Below are positions 42,847 through 50,342 of a stretch of DNA of 64,000 nt, piece by piece. A program made the position numbers and the translations under genes. The stretch comes from an uncultured Bacteroidales bacterium (GTDB lineage Bacteria > Bacteroidota > Bacteroidia > Bacteroidales > Paludibacteraceae). Positions within the stretch are counted from its first letter, which is position 1; every line of letters starts with the position of its first letter. The stretch covers positions 31,711 to 95,710 of the forward strand of contig UQNE01000011.1 of the NCBI GenBank assembly GCA_900542355.1. Direction: 5' to 3'. Below the pieces are notes generated by a model. The model was given only the letters and a program-made list of their open reading frames with translations, made no database searches and was not told the DNA's origin.

Positions 42847-45540
42847 ATGAAGCACCTAAGAGGATATATCCGTCTGACAGCGAGCGTGTTGCTCGCTGCG
42901 GGGTTGTGTGCCTGCTCAACGCAAAAGAACACCTGGGCGACCCGTTCGTTTCACCAAACGAAGGTGAAATACAACATCATGTACAACGGTAACACCGCTT
43001 ATGAAGAGGGACTGAAAGCCATACGGGACGCCAACGAAGACGACTATTCGACGGTATTGAACCTATACCCTGTGAGCAATCACCAGGCTGCTGAGGCGGC
43101 TACCTCACAGATGGATAAGACGATAGAGAAATGCCGCAAGTGTATCAAACTGCACTCAATCAAAGCAAAACCTAAACCCGACCCGAAGAAGCGCAACGAC
43201 CCTAAATACAAGGCGTGGTTGCAGCAAGAGGAGTTTAACAATCAGATGGGTGAGGCCTGGATACGCTTAGGCGAGGCTGAGTTTCATAAGGGAGATTTCC
43301 TCGGATCCATCGGTACTTTTACCTATATCAGCAGGCACTACGATACAGATGCCGATATGGTGGCGCGTTGCCAACTATGGATAGCGCGTGCCTACGGAGA
43401 GTTGGGTTGGTTATACGAGGCGGAGGACATGCTGCAGAAAGTGCAGATAGACGCTCTGAGCAAGAAACATGCACGGCTATACTCAGCAGTAAGTGCGGAT
43501 ATTCTGCTTAAGACGAAACAGTATCATGCGGCTATCCCATTTGTAAAAATTGCCGTATCCAACGAGAAAAGAAAGGTCTATCGCCCTCGCTTTGAGTATG
43601 TATTGGGGCAACTCTATGAGCAGGAAGGCAACAAGAAAGAAGCCATCGAGGCATACAAGAGAGTGATTCGCTTGGCTCCGCCGACAGAGATGGAGTTTAA
43701 TGCAAGGGTGCATATTGCTCAGTTGAGCGGCAAATCGTCGTTGAAACAGTTGCGGCAAATGGCTCGACAGAGCAAATACAAAGACCAACTCGACCAGATA
43801 TATGGTGCGATGGGCAATATCTACCTTGCGTCGGGCGATACGGCTAAGGCATTGGAGCACTACCACTTAGCCATTGAGAATGCCACGCAGGCGGGACTAC
43901 AAAAAGCCGCCGTGCTAGTGAAAGCAGGCGACCTATACTACAACAAGCGTGAGTATGTAGATGCACAGCCATGCTACAGGGAGGCGGTAACAATCTTATC
44001 GCCTGAGAATGAGCAGTTTGCACGGATACAAAAGCGTTCAGAGGTATTGGATGAACTGATACAAGAATATACGACGGTGCAACTACAAGACTCGCTACAA
44101 CGCTTGAGCAAGATGAGCGAAGCGGAGCAAAGAAAAGTAGTGGAGCAGTTGATAGCCGACTTGATAAAGGCGGAGGAAGAGGCGGCAGAGAAAGAGGCCT
44201 TGGCGGCTCGTGAGGCAGAGAATGACGGCGGGTTGCAGAGCGTAAACACCTCAAATATGCTCGGTGGCGGTGGAATGAAGGGAGACTGGTATTTCTACAA
44301 TGCACAGTTGCTCCGTTCGGGCAAACAGGAGTTTGTAAAACAGTGGGGTAATCGCACCTTAGAGGATAATTGGCGACGGAGGAGCAAGACGGTATCGACG
44401 ATGTTCCAAGATACAGAAAATACCGATGAAAGCGAGGATATTGACGATTCGACTATGGTTGGCGACAGCACTGCTATGCCTAAAAAAGCAGCGCCCGAGA
44501 CCGACACCCACAAGCCCGAATACTACCTGCAGCAAATACCGCGCACGGTAGCAGACATAGCGATGTCGGACAGCCTGATCCGTATGGCACTGATTAACAT
44601 GGTCTATACCTACCAAGACAAGATGGACGACCAAGCCCTGGCAGACGAGACTTTTGAAGAGTTGTGCCGGCGTTTCCCTCACCACAAGGACTTGCTAGAC
44701 CTATACTATATGTATTATCTGAACGCACTGCGGAATAACGATACAAATGCGCAAGACTACTATCGAAAACAGATAATGGAGTTCTACCCCGATACCAAGC
44801 AGGCGTATATCGTTTCGCAGCCGGACTATTTCGACCGCTTGCGCAAGATGGCTGCAGAACAAGACTCAATCTACGAAACCACCTACAAGGCCTACACCAA
44901 GAGCGATTTTGCGACCGTAAAACAAAACAAACAGTATGCAGAGGAGAAGTACCCGCTTTCGCCGTTGATGCCTCGATTCTTGTTTTTGAATGCTGTGGCA
45001 GTGGCTCGTACTGAGGGTCAGACAGCGTTTGTAGGCGAGTTGCAAGATATGGTTGCCCGTTACCCGGAGAGCGAACTCGGAGCGATGGCAAAGGATATGC
45101 TGGCGATGATGGGGCAAGGTATGGAGAGCCAGAAAGGCGGTGAGGTAAGCAGCCTAAGCAGCCTGCGCGAACAGACCGCACAAGCAGAGGAGAGTGAGAG
45201 CGACAGCATTGCAGCATTGTCGGACGAGCGCAATGTACCGAGTGTGGTGCTGTTGGTACTACCTCAAGCCGATGAACAGGCACTAAACCGGCTACAATAC
45301 GAGGTGGCGTTGTTCAACTTCTCACAGTTCTTGATACGCGATTTTGACATGCAGAAGATGCCGATATTAGGTACCGGTTGCGCACTGCGTGTGATGGGCT
45401 TTGAGAGCATGGACGAGGCAGAATGGTGGTTAGGATTGGTGAATGAGAATGCAGACCTAACGCTGCTATTCAAAGAGATGGGCGTAAAAGCCGTGCCGAT
45501 AAGCGAGCAGAACCTGCCGCACTACAAGCCGACAGAATAG
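42847..45540 (+). CDS. porW: Type IX secretion system lipoprotein PorW/SprE-like (TPR)
   Basis: 897 residues. Lipobox ends at Cys23 (GLCAC), then the family N-terminus KNTWATRSFHQTKVKYNIMY followed by NGNTAYEEG. Tandem TPR-like helices span about 130-420 (EAWIRLGEAEFHKGDFLGSI, YEYVLGQLYEQEGN-like units, MGNIYLASGDTAKALEHYHL). A charged coiled stretch (about 425-470) and a further helical part (about 560-750) come next. The C-terminal domain (about 800-897) contains VLLVLPQADEQALNRLQYEV and FNFSQFLIRDFD. In Porphyromonas and Flavobacterium this outer-membrane lipoprotein is needed for T9SS function. It fits the T9SS sorting domain on the giant protein at 2332-9609. Confidence 0.87.
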   Translation: MKHLRGYIRLTASVLLAAGLCACSTQKNTWATRSFHQTKVKYNIMYNGNTAYEEGLKAIRDANEDDYSTVLNLYPVSNHQAAEAATSQMDKTIEKCRKCIKLHSIKAKPKPDPKKRNDPKYKAWLQQEEFNNQMGEAWIRLGEAEFHKGDFLGSIGTFTYISRHYDTDADMVARCQLWIARAYGELGWLYEAEDMLQKVQIDALSKKHARLYSAVSADILLKTKQYHAAIPFVKIAVSNEKRKVYRPRFEYVLGQLYEQEGNKKEAIEAYKRVIRLAPPTEMEFNARVHIAQLSGKSSLKQLRQMARQSKYKDQLDQIYGAMGNIYLASGDTAKALEHYHLAIENATQAGLQKAAVLVKAGDLYYNKREYVDAQPCYREAVTILSPENEQFARIQKRSEVLDELIQEYTTVQLQDSLQRLSKMSEAEQRKVVEQLIADLIKAEEEAAEKEALAAREAENDGGLQSVNTSNMLGGGGMKGDWYFYNAQLLRSGKQEFVKQWGNRTLEDNWRRRSKTVSTMFQDTENTDESEDIDDSTMVGDSTAMPKKAAPETDTHKPEYYLQQIPRTVADIAMSDSLIRMALINMVYTYQDKMDDQALADETFEELCRRFPHHKDLLDLYYMYYLNALRNNDTNAQDYYRKQIMEFYPDTKQAYIVSQPDYFDRLRKMAAEQDSIYETTYKAYTKSDFATVKQNKQYAEEKYPLSPLMPRFLFLNAVAVARTEGQTAFVGELQDMVARYPESELGAMAKDMLAMMGQGMESQKGGEVSSLSSLREQTAQAEESESDSIAALSDERNVPSVVLLVLPQADEQALNRLQYEVALFNFSQFLIRDFDMQKMPILGTGCALRVMGFESMDEAEWWLGLVNENADLTLLFKEMGVKAVPISEQNLPHYKPTE

Positions 45541-45550
45541 GGCAACAAAA

Positions 45551-45572
45551 AAGAGAGCCAAACGACTCTCTT
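45551..45572. terminator. Bidirectional terminator between porW and tRNA-Pro(GGG)
   Basis: AAGAGAG/CTCTCTT stem with an 8-base loop. A-rich upstream and T-rich downstream flanks serve both strands. Confidence 0.6.
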
Positions 45573-45578
45573 ATATTG

Positions 45579-45652
45579 TCGGGATGACAAGATTCGAACT
45601 TGCGACCTCCGGTCCCCCAGACCGTTGCGCTACCGGACTGCGCCACATCCCG
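45579..45652 (-). tRNA. tRNA-Pro (GGG)
   Basis: Acceptor CGGGATG/CATCCCG, anticodon loop CTGGGGG giving GGG, T loop TTCGAAT, discriminator A. Confidence 0.95.
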
Positions 45653-45678
45653 ATGCTCTGATTTCTCAAAATCGGGTG

Positions 45679-45686
45679 CAAAGATA
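45679..45686 (-). promoter_or_regulatory. Promoter -7 element of tRNA-Pro(GGG)
   Basis: Minus-strand TATCTTTGCACCCGATTTTG, 27 bases before the tRNA. Confidence 0.7.
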
Positions 45687-45745
45687 CTGCTAAAAAATGG
45701 AATGTGCAAATTATTTTGCAAATTATTGAAGAAAATACTCAGATT

Positions 45746-47095
45746 ATGGCAAAAAAATTCTATATTGAGACCTATGGCTGCCAGATGAATGTGGCAGACA
45801 GCGAGGTAGTGGCAGCGATAATGGAGACCGCTGACACCGAGATGACCGAACATTGGGAGGATGCAGATATTGTGCTACTCAATACTTGCTCGATACGCGA
45901 CAATGCGGAACAGAAAGTGGTGTCGCGACTAAAAGAACTGAAATCGCGCAAGGTACAGAGCCAATCGACGGTAGTGCAAGACGGGGGTAAAGTGATATTG
46001 GGCGTGATCGGCTGTATGGCAGAGCGCATGGGTGAAGAACTGATAGAGCAGTACGGCGTCGATTTCGTAGCTGGTCCGGATTCGTATTTGGATATTCCGA
46101 ACCTGCTTGCACAGTGTGAGGCCGGGCAGAAGGCGATGAATGTAGAACTGAGCAAGACAGAGACCTATCGCGAGGTGCTGCCTGCGCGTATCGGCAAGAC
46201 TATCAGCGGCTTTGTGAGCATCATGCGCGGCTGCAACAATTTCTGCTCATATTGCGTGGTACCTTACACCCGCGGACGCGAAAGAAGCCGAGATGTAGAG
46301 AGCATTCTGAACGAGGTGCGCGACCTATGGGCGAAAGGTTACAAAGAGGTTACTTTGCTCGGGCAAAATGTCAATTCTTATCGATTTCAACGGGAGAATG
46401 GAGAGGTAGTGGACTTTGCCGATCTATTGGAGATAGTGGCAGATGCAGTACCCGAAATGCGTATTCGTTTCACGACAAGCCACCCGAAAGACATGTCGGA
46501 CAAGACCTTGGAAACGATAGCAAGACATAAGAATTTGTGCAAATTCATACACTTGCCCGTACAGAGCGGCTCGAACAAGATTCTGAAACTAATGAACCGC
46601 AAATACACGCGCGAGTGGTACTTGGATCGCATAGCCGCTATCCGCCGCATACTGCCCGATGCCACTATCGGTACGGATGTGTTCTGCGGTTTTCACGATG
46701 AGACATTGGAGGATCACGCAGAGACGCTCAGTCTGATGCGGGAGGTCGGGTTTGACACGGCGTTTATGTTCAAATACAGCGAACGTCCCGGTACTTACGC
46801 ACAGAAACACTTGCCGGACAATGTGTCGGAAGAGGAGAAAGTGCGCCGGCTGAACGAAATCATTGCGTTGCAAAGCGAGTTGTCGTTGGCAAGCAATCGA
46901 CGCGAGATAGGTAAGCGTGTGGAAGTGCTGGTGGAAGGTTTCTCCAAACGAAGCCACGAGGATATGTACGGGCGGACATCGCAGTACAAGACCGTAGTCT
47001 TCCCGAGAGAGGGCAGACACATCGGAGAATTGGTAGAAGTGGAGATTTTGGAGGCGAGTGCTGCCACTTTGCGTGGAAAAATTGTAGAAAAATAG
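45746..47095 (+). CDS. miaB: tRNA-2-methylthio-N6-isopentenyladenosine synthase MiaB
   Basis: 449 residues from the ATG at 45746 (MAKKFYIETYGCQMN); the frame extends upstream toward the tRNA region but without family sequence. Adds a methylthio group to i6A37 of tRNAs using two iron-sulfur clusters. The UPF0004 domain at the N-terminus holds cysteines in TYGCQMN, NTCSIRD and GVIGCMAERM. The radical SAM cluster motif is FVSIMRGCNNFCSYCVVPYT. HLPVQSGSNKILKLMNRKYT and the C-terminal TRAM domain (GKRVEVLVEGFSKRSHED) complete it. It is divergent from tRNA-Pro(GGG). Confidence 0.96.
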   Translation: MAKKFYIETYGCQMNVADSEVVAAIMETADTEMTEHWEDADIVLLNTCSIRDNAEQKVVSRLKELKSRKVQSQSTVVQDGGKVILGVIGCMAERMGEELIEQYGVDFVAGPDSYLDIPNLLAQCEAGQKAMNVELSKTETYREVLPARIGKTISGFVSIMRGCNNFCSYCVVPYTRGRERSRDVESILNEVRDLWAKGYKEVTLLGQNVNSYRFQRENGEVVDFADLLEIVADAVPEMRIRFTTSHPKDMSDKTLETIARHKNLCKFIHLPVQSGSNKILKLMNRKYTREWYLDRIAAIRRILPDATIGTDVFCGFHDETLEDHAETLSLMREVGFDTAFMFKYSERPGTYAQKHLPDNVSEEEKVRRLNEIIALQSELSLASNRREIGKRVEVLVEGFSKRSHEDMYGRTSQYKTVVFPREGRHIGELVEVEILEASAATLRGKIVEK

Positions 47096-47146
47096 CGAAA
47101 TAATGCATTTTTTATAATAAAATTTGCAGGTACGAAAAAAATGCCG

Positions 47147-47154
47147 TACCTTTG
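47147..47154 (+). promoter_or_regulatory. Promoter -7 element (TACCTTTG) for a short transcript
   Basis: TACCTTTGCACTCG, 52 bases after miaB. Its CACTCG is close to the CACCCG of the tRNA promoters. Confidence 0.6.
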
Positions 47155-47159
47155 CACTC

Positions 47160-47236
47160 GAAAACAAATAAAATTTTCATAGTTAAGGTTTAGGTTTAAT
47201 GGCAATAGGAGGCTGTGAAGTTTCCTATTGTTTTTT
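47160..47236 (+). ncRNA. Candidate small RNA of about 77 nucleotides
   Basis: A good promoter element ends at 47154, and an intrinsic terminator (CAATAGGA at 47203, TCCTATTG at 47223, then TTTTTT) follows. No reading frame of note lies between; the body is U/A-rich with repeated GGTTTA. It may be a stand-alone small RNA or an attenuated leader of greA. Confidence 0.35.
47203..47236 (+). terminator. Intrinsic terminator (end of the candidate small RNA)
   Basis: 8-bp stem CAATAGGA/TCCTATTG with a 12-base loop, followed by six T. Confidence 0.65.
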
Positions 47237-47506
47237 CAAAAATCTATGCCTTGTTGGTATGAAAATTGTGGGTAGATATGGGTGCGAAATGCGCTATGGG
47301 TGTAGAGAATATGAGTAGAATAAGGTGTACTGATGCGCACACATAGAGGATTGAGGATGATGAAAAGTATAGGGTATAGAGGATGTTGAAGGGAGAAAGC
47401 GGAGGGCGTTGGGCGTGATGTTGCATATATTGAACAAGACATGGGGCGACGGATGGGAGCGTAAATATAGAAAATAACACGATTATTAACCTTATAAAGC
47501 GCAAGA
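47237..47506. other. Purine-rich gene-free stretch before greA
   Basis: The plus strand is markedly C-poor and G/A-rich, with repeated TAGAGGAT-like words (about 47344, 47377). A minus-strand frame of 86 residues spans it but looks like a by-product of the skew. Terminators bound it on both sides. Confidence 0.4.
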
Positions 47507-47534
47507 CTCGGAGTAAAAATCCGAGGCTTTTTTT
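47507..47534 (+). terminator. Intrinsic terminator or attenuator before the small ORF
   Basis: CTCGGA/TCCGAG stem with a 7-base loop, then GC and seven T, ending three bases before the ATG at 47537. Confidence 0.7.
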
Positions 47535-47536
47535 GT

Positions 47537-47647
47537 ATGAAAGATGAAGAAAAAGAAAATGAGGGGATGTTGCCTGATTTGACAGACCCCGAAGAGGCTC
47601 GCAAAGCGATTATTGCGAGCACGATATTGGAACGAAAATATAAATAA
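47537..47647 (+). CDS. Small acidic protein (36 residues) upstream of greA
   Basis: ATG at 47537, stop at 47645-47647, nine bases before the greA ATG. The peptide starts MKDEEKENEGMLPDL and ends ARKAIIASTILERKYK: an acidic N-terminus, then a likely helix with a basic end. The close spacing to greA and the balanced composition support a real gene. A similar ending (EARKAFI...RKY) is one I associate with small Bacteroidales proteins, but I cannot name a family. Its ATG directly follows a terminator-like hairpin, so expression may depend on read-through. Confidence 0.5.
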   Translation: MKDEEKENEGMLPDLTDPEEARKAIIASTILERKYK

Positions 47648-47656
47648 CATAAGAAT

Positions 47657-48127
47657 ATGGCAGTAACATACATGACCGCAGAAGGTCTGCAAAAACTAAA
47701 GGATGAGCTCCGCTTTTTGGAGAGCACAGAGCGTCCTCGCGTGATCGCTGCTATCGCAGAAGCGCGCGACAAAGGCGACTTGAGTGAAAACGCTGAATAC
47801 GATGCAGCCAAAGAAGAGCAAGGTATGCTGGAAAGCAAGATTGCGATGCTGAAAGGCAAGATAATGGATGCACGCGTAATCGACCAAAGTACACTCAAGA
47901 CGGATGAAGTACAGATACTTACCAAAGTACGCGTGCGTGTAAAGAAGACGGGCGCAGAAAAGGTGTATCAGTTGGTTACGGAAGGCGAAGCCAACATTAT
48001 GGAGGGCAAGATAGCCGTAACGACGCCTATCGCTAAGGGCTTGCTCGGCAAGAAAGTGGGCGATACGGTGAAGGTACAAGTACCCGCCGGAACAATGGAG
48101 TTTGAAATCTTGGAGATTAGCCTATAA
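47657..48127 (+). CDS. greA: Transcription elongation factor GreA
   Basis: 156 residues, family length. Stimulates transcript cleavage by stalled RNA polymerase. The N-terminal coiled coil starts AVTYMTAEGLQKLKDELRFL and carries the tip acids in DKGDLSENAEYDAAKEEQ. The C-terminal FKBP-like domain (VRVRVKKTGAEKVYQLVTEG, ANIMEGKIAVTTPIAKGLLG) ends MEFEILEISL. A HIT-family gene follows after 45 bases in the same direction, a pairing that I believe recurs in Bacteroidetes. Confidence 0.97.
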   Translation: MAVTYMTAEGLQKLKDELRFLESTERPRVIAAIAEARDKGDLSENAEYDAAKEEQGMLESKIAMLKGKIMDARVIDQSTLKTDEVQILTKVRVRVKKTGAEKVYQLVTEGEANIMEGKIAVTTPIAKGLLGKKVGDTVKVQVPAGTMEFEILEISL

Positions 48128-48172
48128 AAGGCAGTTTCTGAGATAAATACACAATCTAAACACGCAAGAACT

Positions 48173-48580
48173 ATGACATTGTTCACACGAATCATCAATG
48201 GCGAGATACCGAGTTACAAAGTAGCGGAGGACGAGAAATACTACGCTTTCTTGGACATCAATCCGTTGGTAAAAGGGCATACCTTGGTTATTCCCAAACT
48301 GCCTGAACCGGAAGCAGACTATATCTTCGACTTAAACGATGAGACACTGTCGGGACTGATGCTGTTTGCAAAGAAAGTAGCGAAAGGCATCAAAGAGGCA
48401 ACGGGTTGCAAGCGTGTAGGCGTAGCAGTATTAGGTATGGAGGTAAACCATGTGCATATCCATTTAGTGCCGTTGAATACGGAGAAAGATATGCTTTTTA
48501 CCAACCCCAAACTGAGTTTGCCCGCTGAGGAGATGGCAGAGATAGCCAACTCGATTGCAGAGGCAATAGAGAAACTCTAA
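48173..48580 (+). CDS. HIT family protein (Hint-like)
   Basis: 135 residues. Starts LFTRIINGEIPSYKVAEDEK with YYAFLDINPLVKGHTLVIPK and ends with the histidine triad in NHVHIHLVPLN. HIT proteins of this type hydrolyse nucleoside phosphoramidates or dinucleotides. It lacks the N-terminal zinc Cys pair seen in some members. Cytoplasmic. It is likely in one transcript with greA and ended by the hairpin at 48619. Confidence 0.92.
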   Translation: MTLFTRIINGEIPSYKVAEDEKYYAFLDINPLVKGHTLVIPKLPEPEADYIFDLNDETLSGLMLFAKKVAKGIKEATGCKRVGVAVLGMEVNHVHIHLVPLNTEKDMLFTNPKLSLPAEEMAEIANSIAEAIEKL

Positions 48581-48618
48581 TCGCAAAGAGGTTGATTGCC
48601 CACAGGGCAAAAAGACAA

Positions 48619-48655
48619 AAAACAGAGGCTACCGAATAGGTGGTCTCTGTTTGTG
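48619..48655 (+). terminator. Terminator after the HIT gene
   Basis: AACAGAGGCTACC pairs with GGTGGTCTCTGTT over GAATA, followed by TGTGTTT. Confidence 0.6.
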
Positions 48656-48738
48656 TTTGGAGGGAGTATGTGGGACAAAGATTGGAATAGGACTTACAGA
48701 AGCAGGTAAGTAGCAAATTGACAGAATAGATAGCACAT

Positions 48739-48841
48739 AAGTATCATTTTAATAAAAGCGTTTTCCTCTTTAGGTCTCGATGAGGTTTCGACAAAGGTTC
48801 GATGAAGTCGGCTCAAAGACCAAATAGCAAAAAGACAGCAA
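48739..48841. repeat. Dispersed intergenic repeat, family B
   Basis: AAGTATCATTTT, TTAGGTCTCGATGAGGTTTC, GACAAAGGTTCGATGAAG and AATAGCAAAAAGACAG, matching 41835-41940 in order and spacing. It lies between the converging HIT and rodA genes. Confidence 0.8.
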
Positions 48842-48878
48842 AATAAGGAAATCAGTGCCAATTTGAATTTGGCGGAGA

Positions 48879-50342
48879 TTAGAACATCTTTTCCGTGCGG
48901 GCAGCGTCTAAACGGAGGAAAATGAACAGTAGGATAGTGAAGCCCCACAACGAACTGCCACCATAACTAAAGAACGGCAACGGGATACCGATGACCGGCA
49001 ACAAGCCTAAGACCATACCGACATTGATAGTAAGGTGCATCAAGAAAATAGATGCCACAGAATAGCCATACACCTGACTAAAGATACTGCGTTGTCGCTC
49101 AGCCAAAGAGATAAGGCGCAGGATAAAACAGAGATAGACAATCAACACAGCGACCGAGCCGACAAAGCCCCATTCCTCACCTACGGTACAGAAAATAAAG
49201 TCGGTACCCTGCTCCGGCACGAACTGCAACTTGGTTTGCGTGCCATTAAGGTAGCCCTTTCCGATAAAACCGCCGGAACCGATAGCGATACGCGCCTGAT
49301 TGACATTGTAGCCCGCGCCCGTGGGGTCATCTTTCATACCGAAAAGCACCTCAATACGCGTGCGCTGGTGGTCTTGAAGGATATAGGTGAAGACATAATC
49401 GCACGCATAAGTAAAGCCTATACAACAGACCGAAAACAGGGCAACAAGCAATAGTTTATGGTGCCGCCAATAGAGTGCTACCACAGCCGTATAGACAGTA
49501 AGCAGACCTGCTACGCCCACTGCCAACCAATCGAAATTGACAGGAAACCAGATATTGACGAGCATACCGATACCAAAGACAACGATTGCTACACCTATAA
49601 GTATGAGCGGTTCCCAAACCAAACGATTCTCCTTGCGCAGGAAGAAAATATTGATAGCACAGATAAGCAACATACAAGCCAGTATGCCTACATTACCCGT
49701 ACCGAAAGGCAACGGCACGGCACCGAAACGGATACTGACGGTGAACAAAGCAACCGCAGCGACCCCACACCAAAGGACATATCCGCTCATTCCGCGGCGA
49801 TAAAGCACCAACAAGAAAGCAGCAAAGACGAGGGCTGAACCAGTTTCTTTTTGCGGCACCATGATGATAAAAACCGGTGCGGCAATGAGTGCAAAAGGTA
49901 CTACCAAATCACGCCAAGTGCGCACCTCGTAGCCATAACGCCCCATGTACTTAGCAAGAGCAAGAGCCGTGATACACTTGGCAAACTCGGCGGGTTGCAG
50001 GCGTAGCGGACCCATAGATATCCACGAGAGCGAACCTTTGATATCGGAGGCGACAAGAGGCGTGATGAGCAAGACAAGCAACATAACGGCATATAAGATG
50101 TATGCCAAGACCTCGTAGGTATTGTGGTCGATGAGCAACAGCACCCCACCCAAGACTAAAGCACCGATAATCCACACAAACTGTTTCCCGGCACGGTTGC
50201 TAAAATCGAAGATACTCGTTTGGTCGAAAGTATAGCAAGCACCATAGATATTGAGCCAGCCAAAGACCATCAAGCCGATGTACATAGCGATGGTAACCCA
50301 ATCGAGGTTGCGAAATATGTTGCTATTGCGCGAGGTGTTCAT
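48879..50342 (-). CDS. rodA: Rod-shape SEDS glycosyltransferase RodA
   Basis: 487 residues with about ten membrane helices. SEDS family peptidoglycan polymerase that works with PBP2. Signatures: LDWVTIAMYIGLMVFGWLNI, SWISMGPLRLQPAEFAKCI, VPQKETGSALVFAAFLLVLY, AIGSGGFIGKGYLNGTQTKL, FVPEQGTDFIFCTVGEEWGF and the final LPVIGIPLPFFSYGGSSLW. A long middle insertion (about 230-310) with extra helices is present. It is the last gene of the mre/mrd operon and overlaps the mrdA stop by ATGA. Confidence 0.95.
   Translation of the reverse strand: MNTSRNSNIFRNLDWVTIAMYIGLMVFGWLNIYGACYTFDQTSIFDFSNRAGKQFVWIIGALVLGGVLLLIDHNTYEVLAYILYAVMLLVLLITPLVASDIKGSLSWISMGPLRLQPAEFAKCITALALAKYMGRYGYEVRTWRDLVVPFALIAAPVFIIMVPQKETGSALVFAAFLLVLYRRGMSGYVLWCGVAAVALFTVSIRFGAVPLPFGTGNVGILACMLLICAINIFFLRKENRLVWEPLILIGVAIVVFGIGMLVNIWFPVNFDWLAVGVAGLLTVYTAVVALYWRHHKLLLVALFSVCCIGFTYACDYVFTYILQDHQRTRIEVLFGMKDDPTGAGYNVNQARIAIGSGGFIGKGYLNGTQTKLQFVPEQGTDFIFCTVGEEWGFVGSVAVLIVYLCFILRLISLAERQRSIFSQVYGYSVASIFLMHLTINVGMVLGLLPVIGIPLPFFSYGGSSLWGFTILLFIFLRLDAARTEKMF

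Noticed and set aside
47236..47925. 229-codon frame on the minus strand across greA
   Set aside because: It overlaps greA and the purine-skewed stretch; Ser/Ile/Tyr-rich low-complexity translation with no family features.
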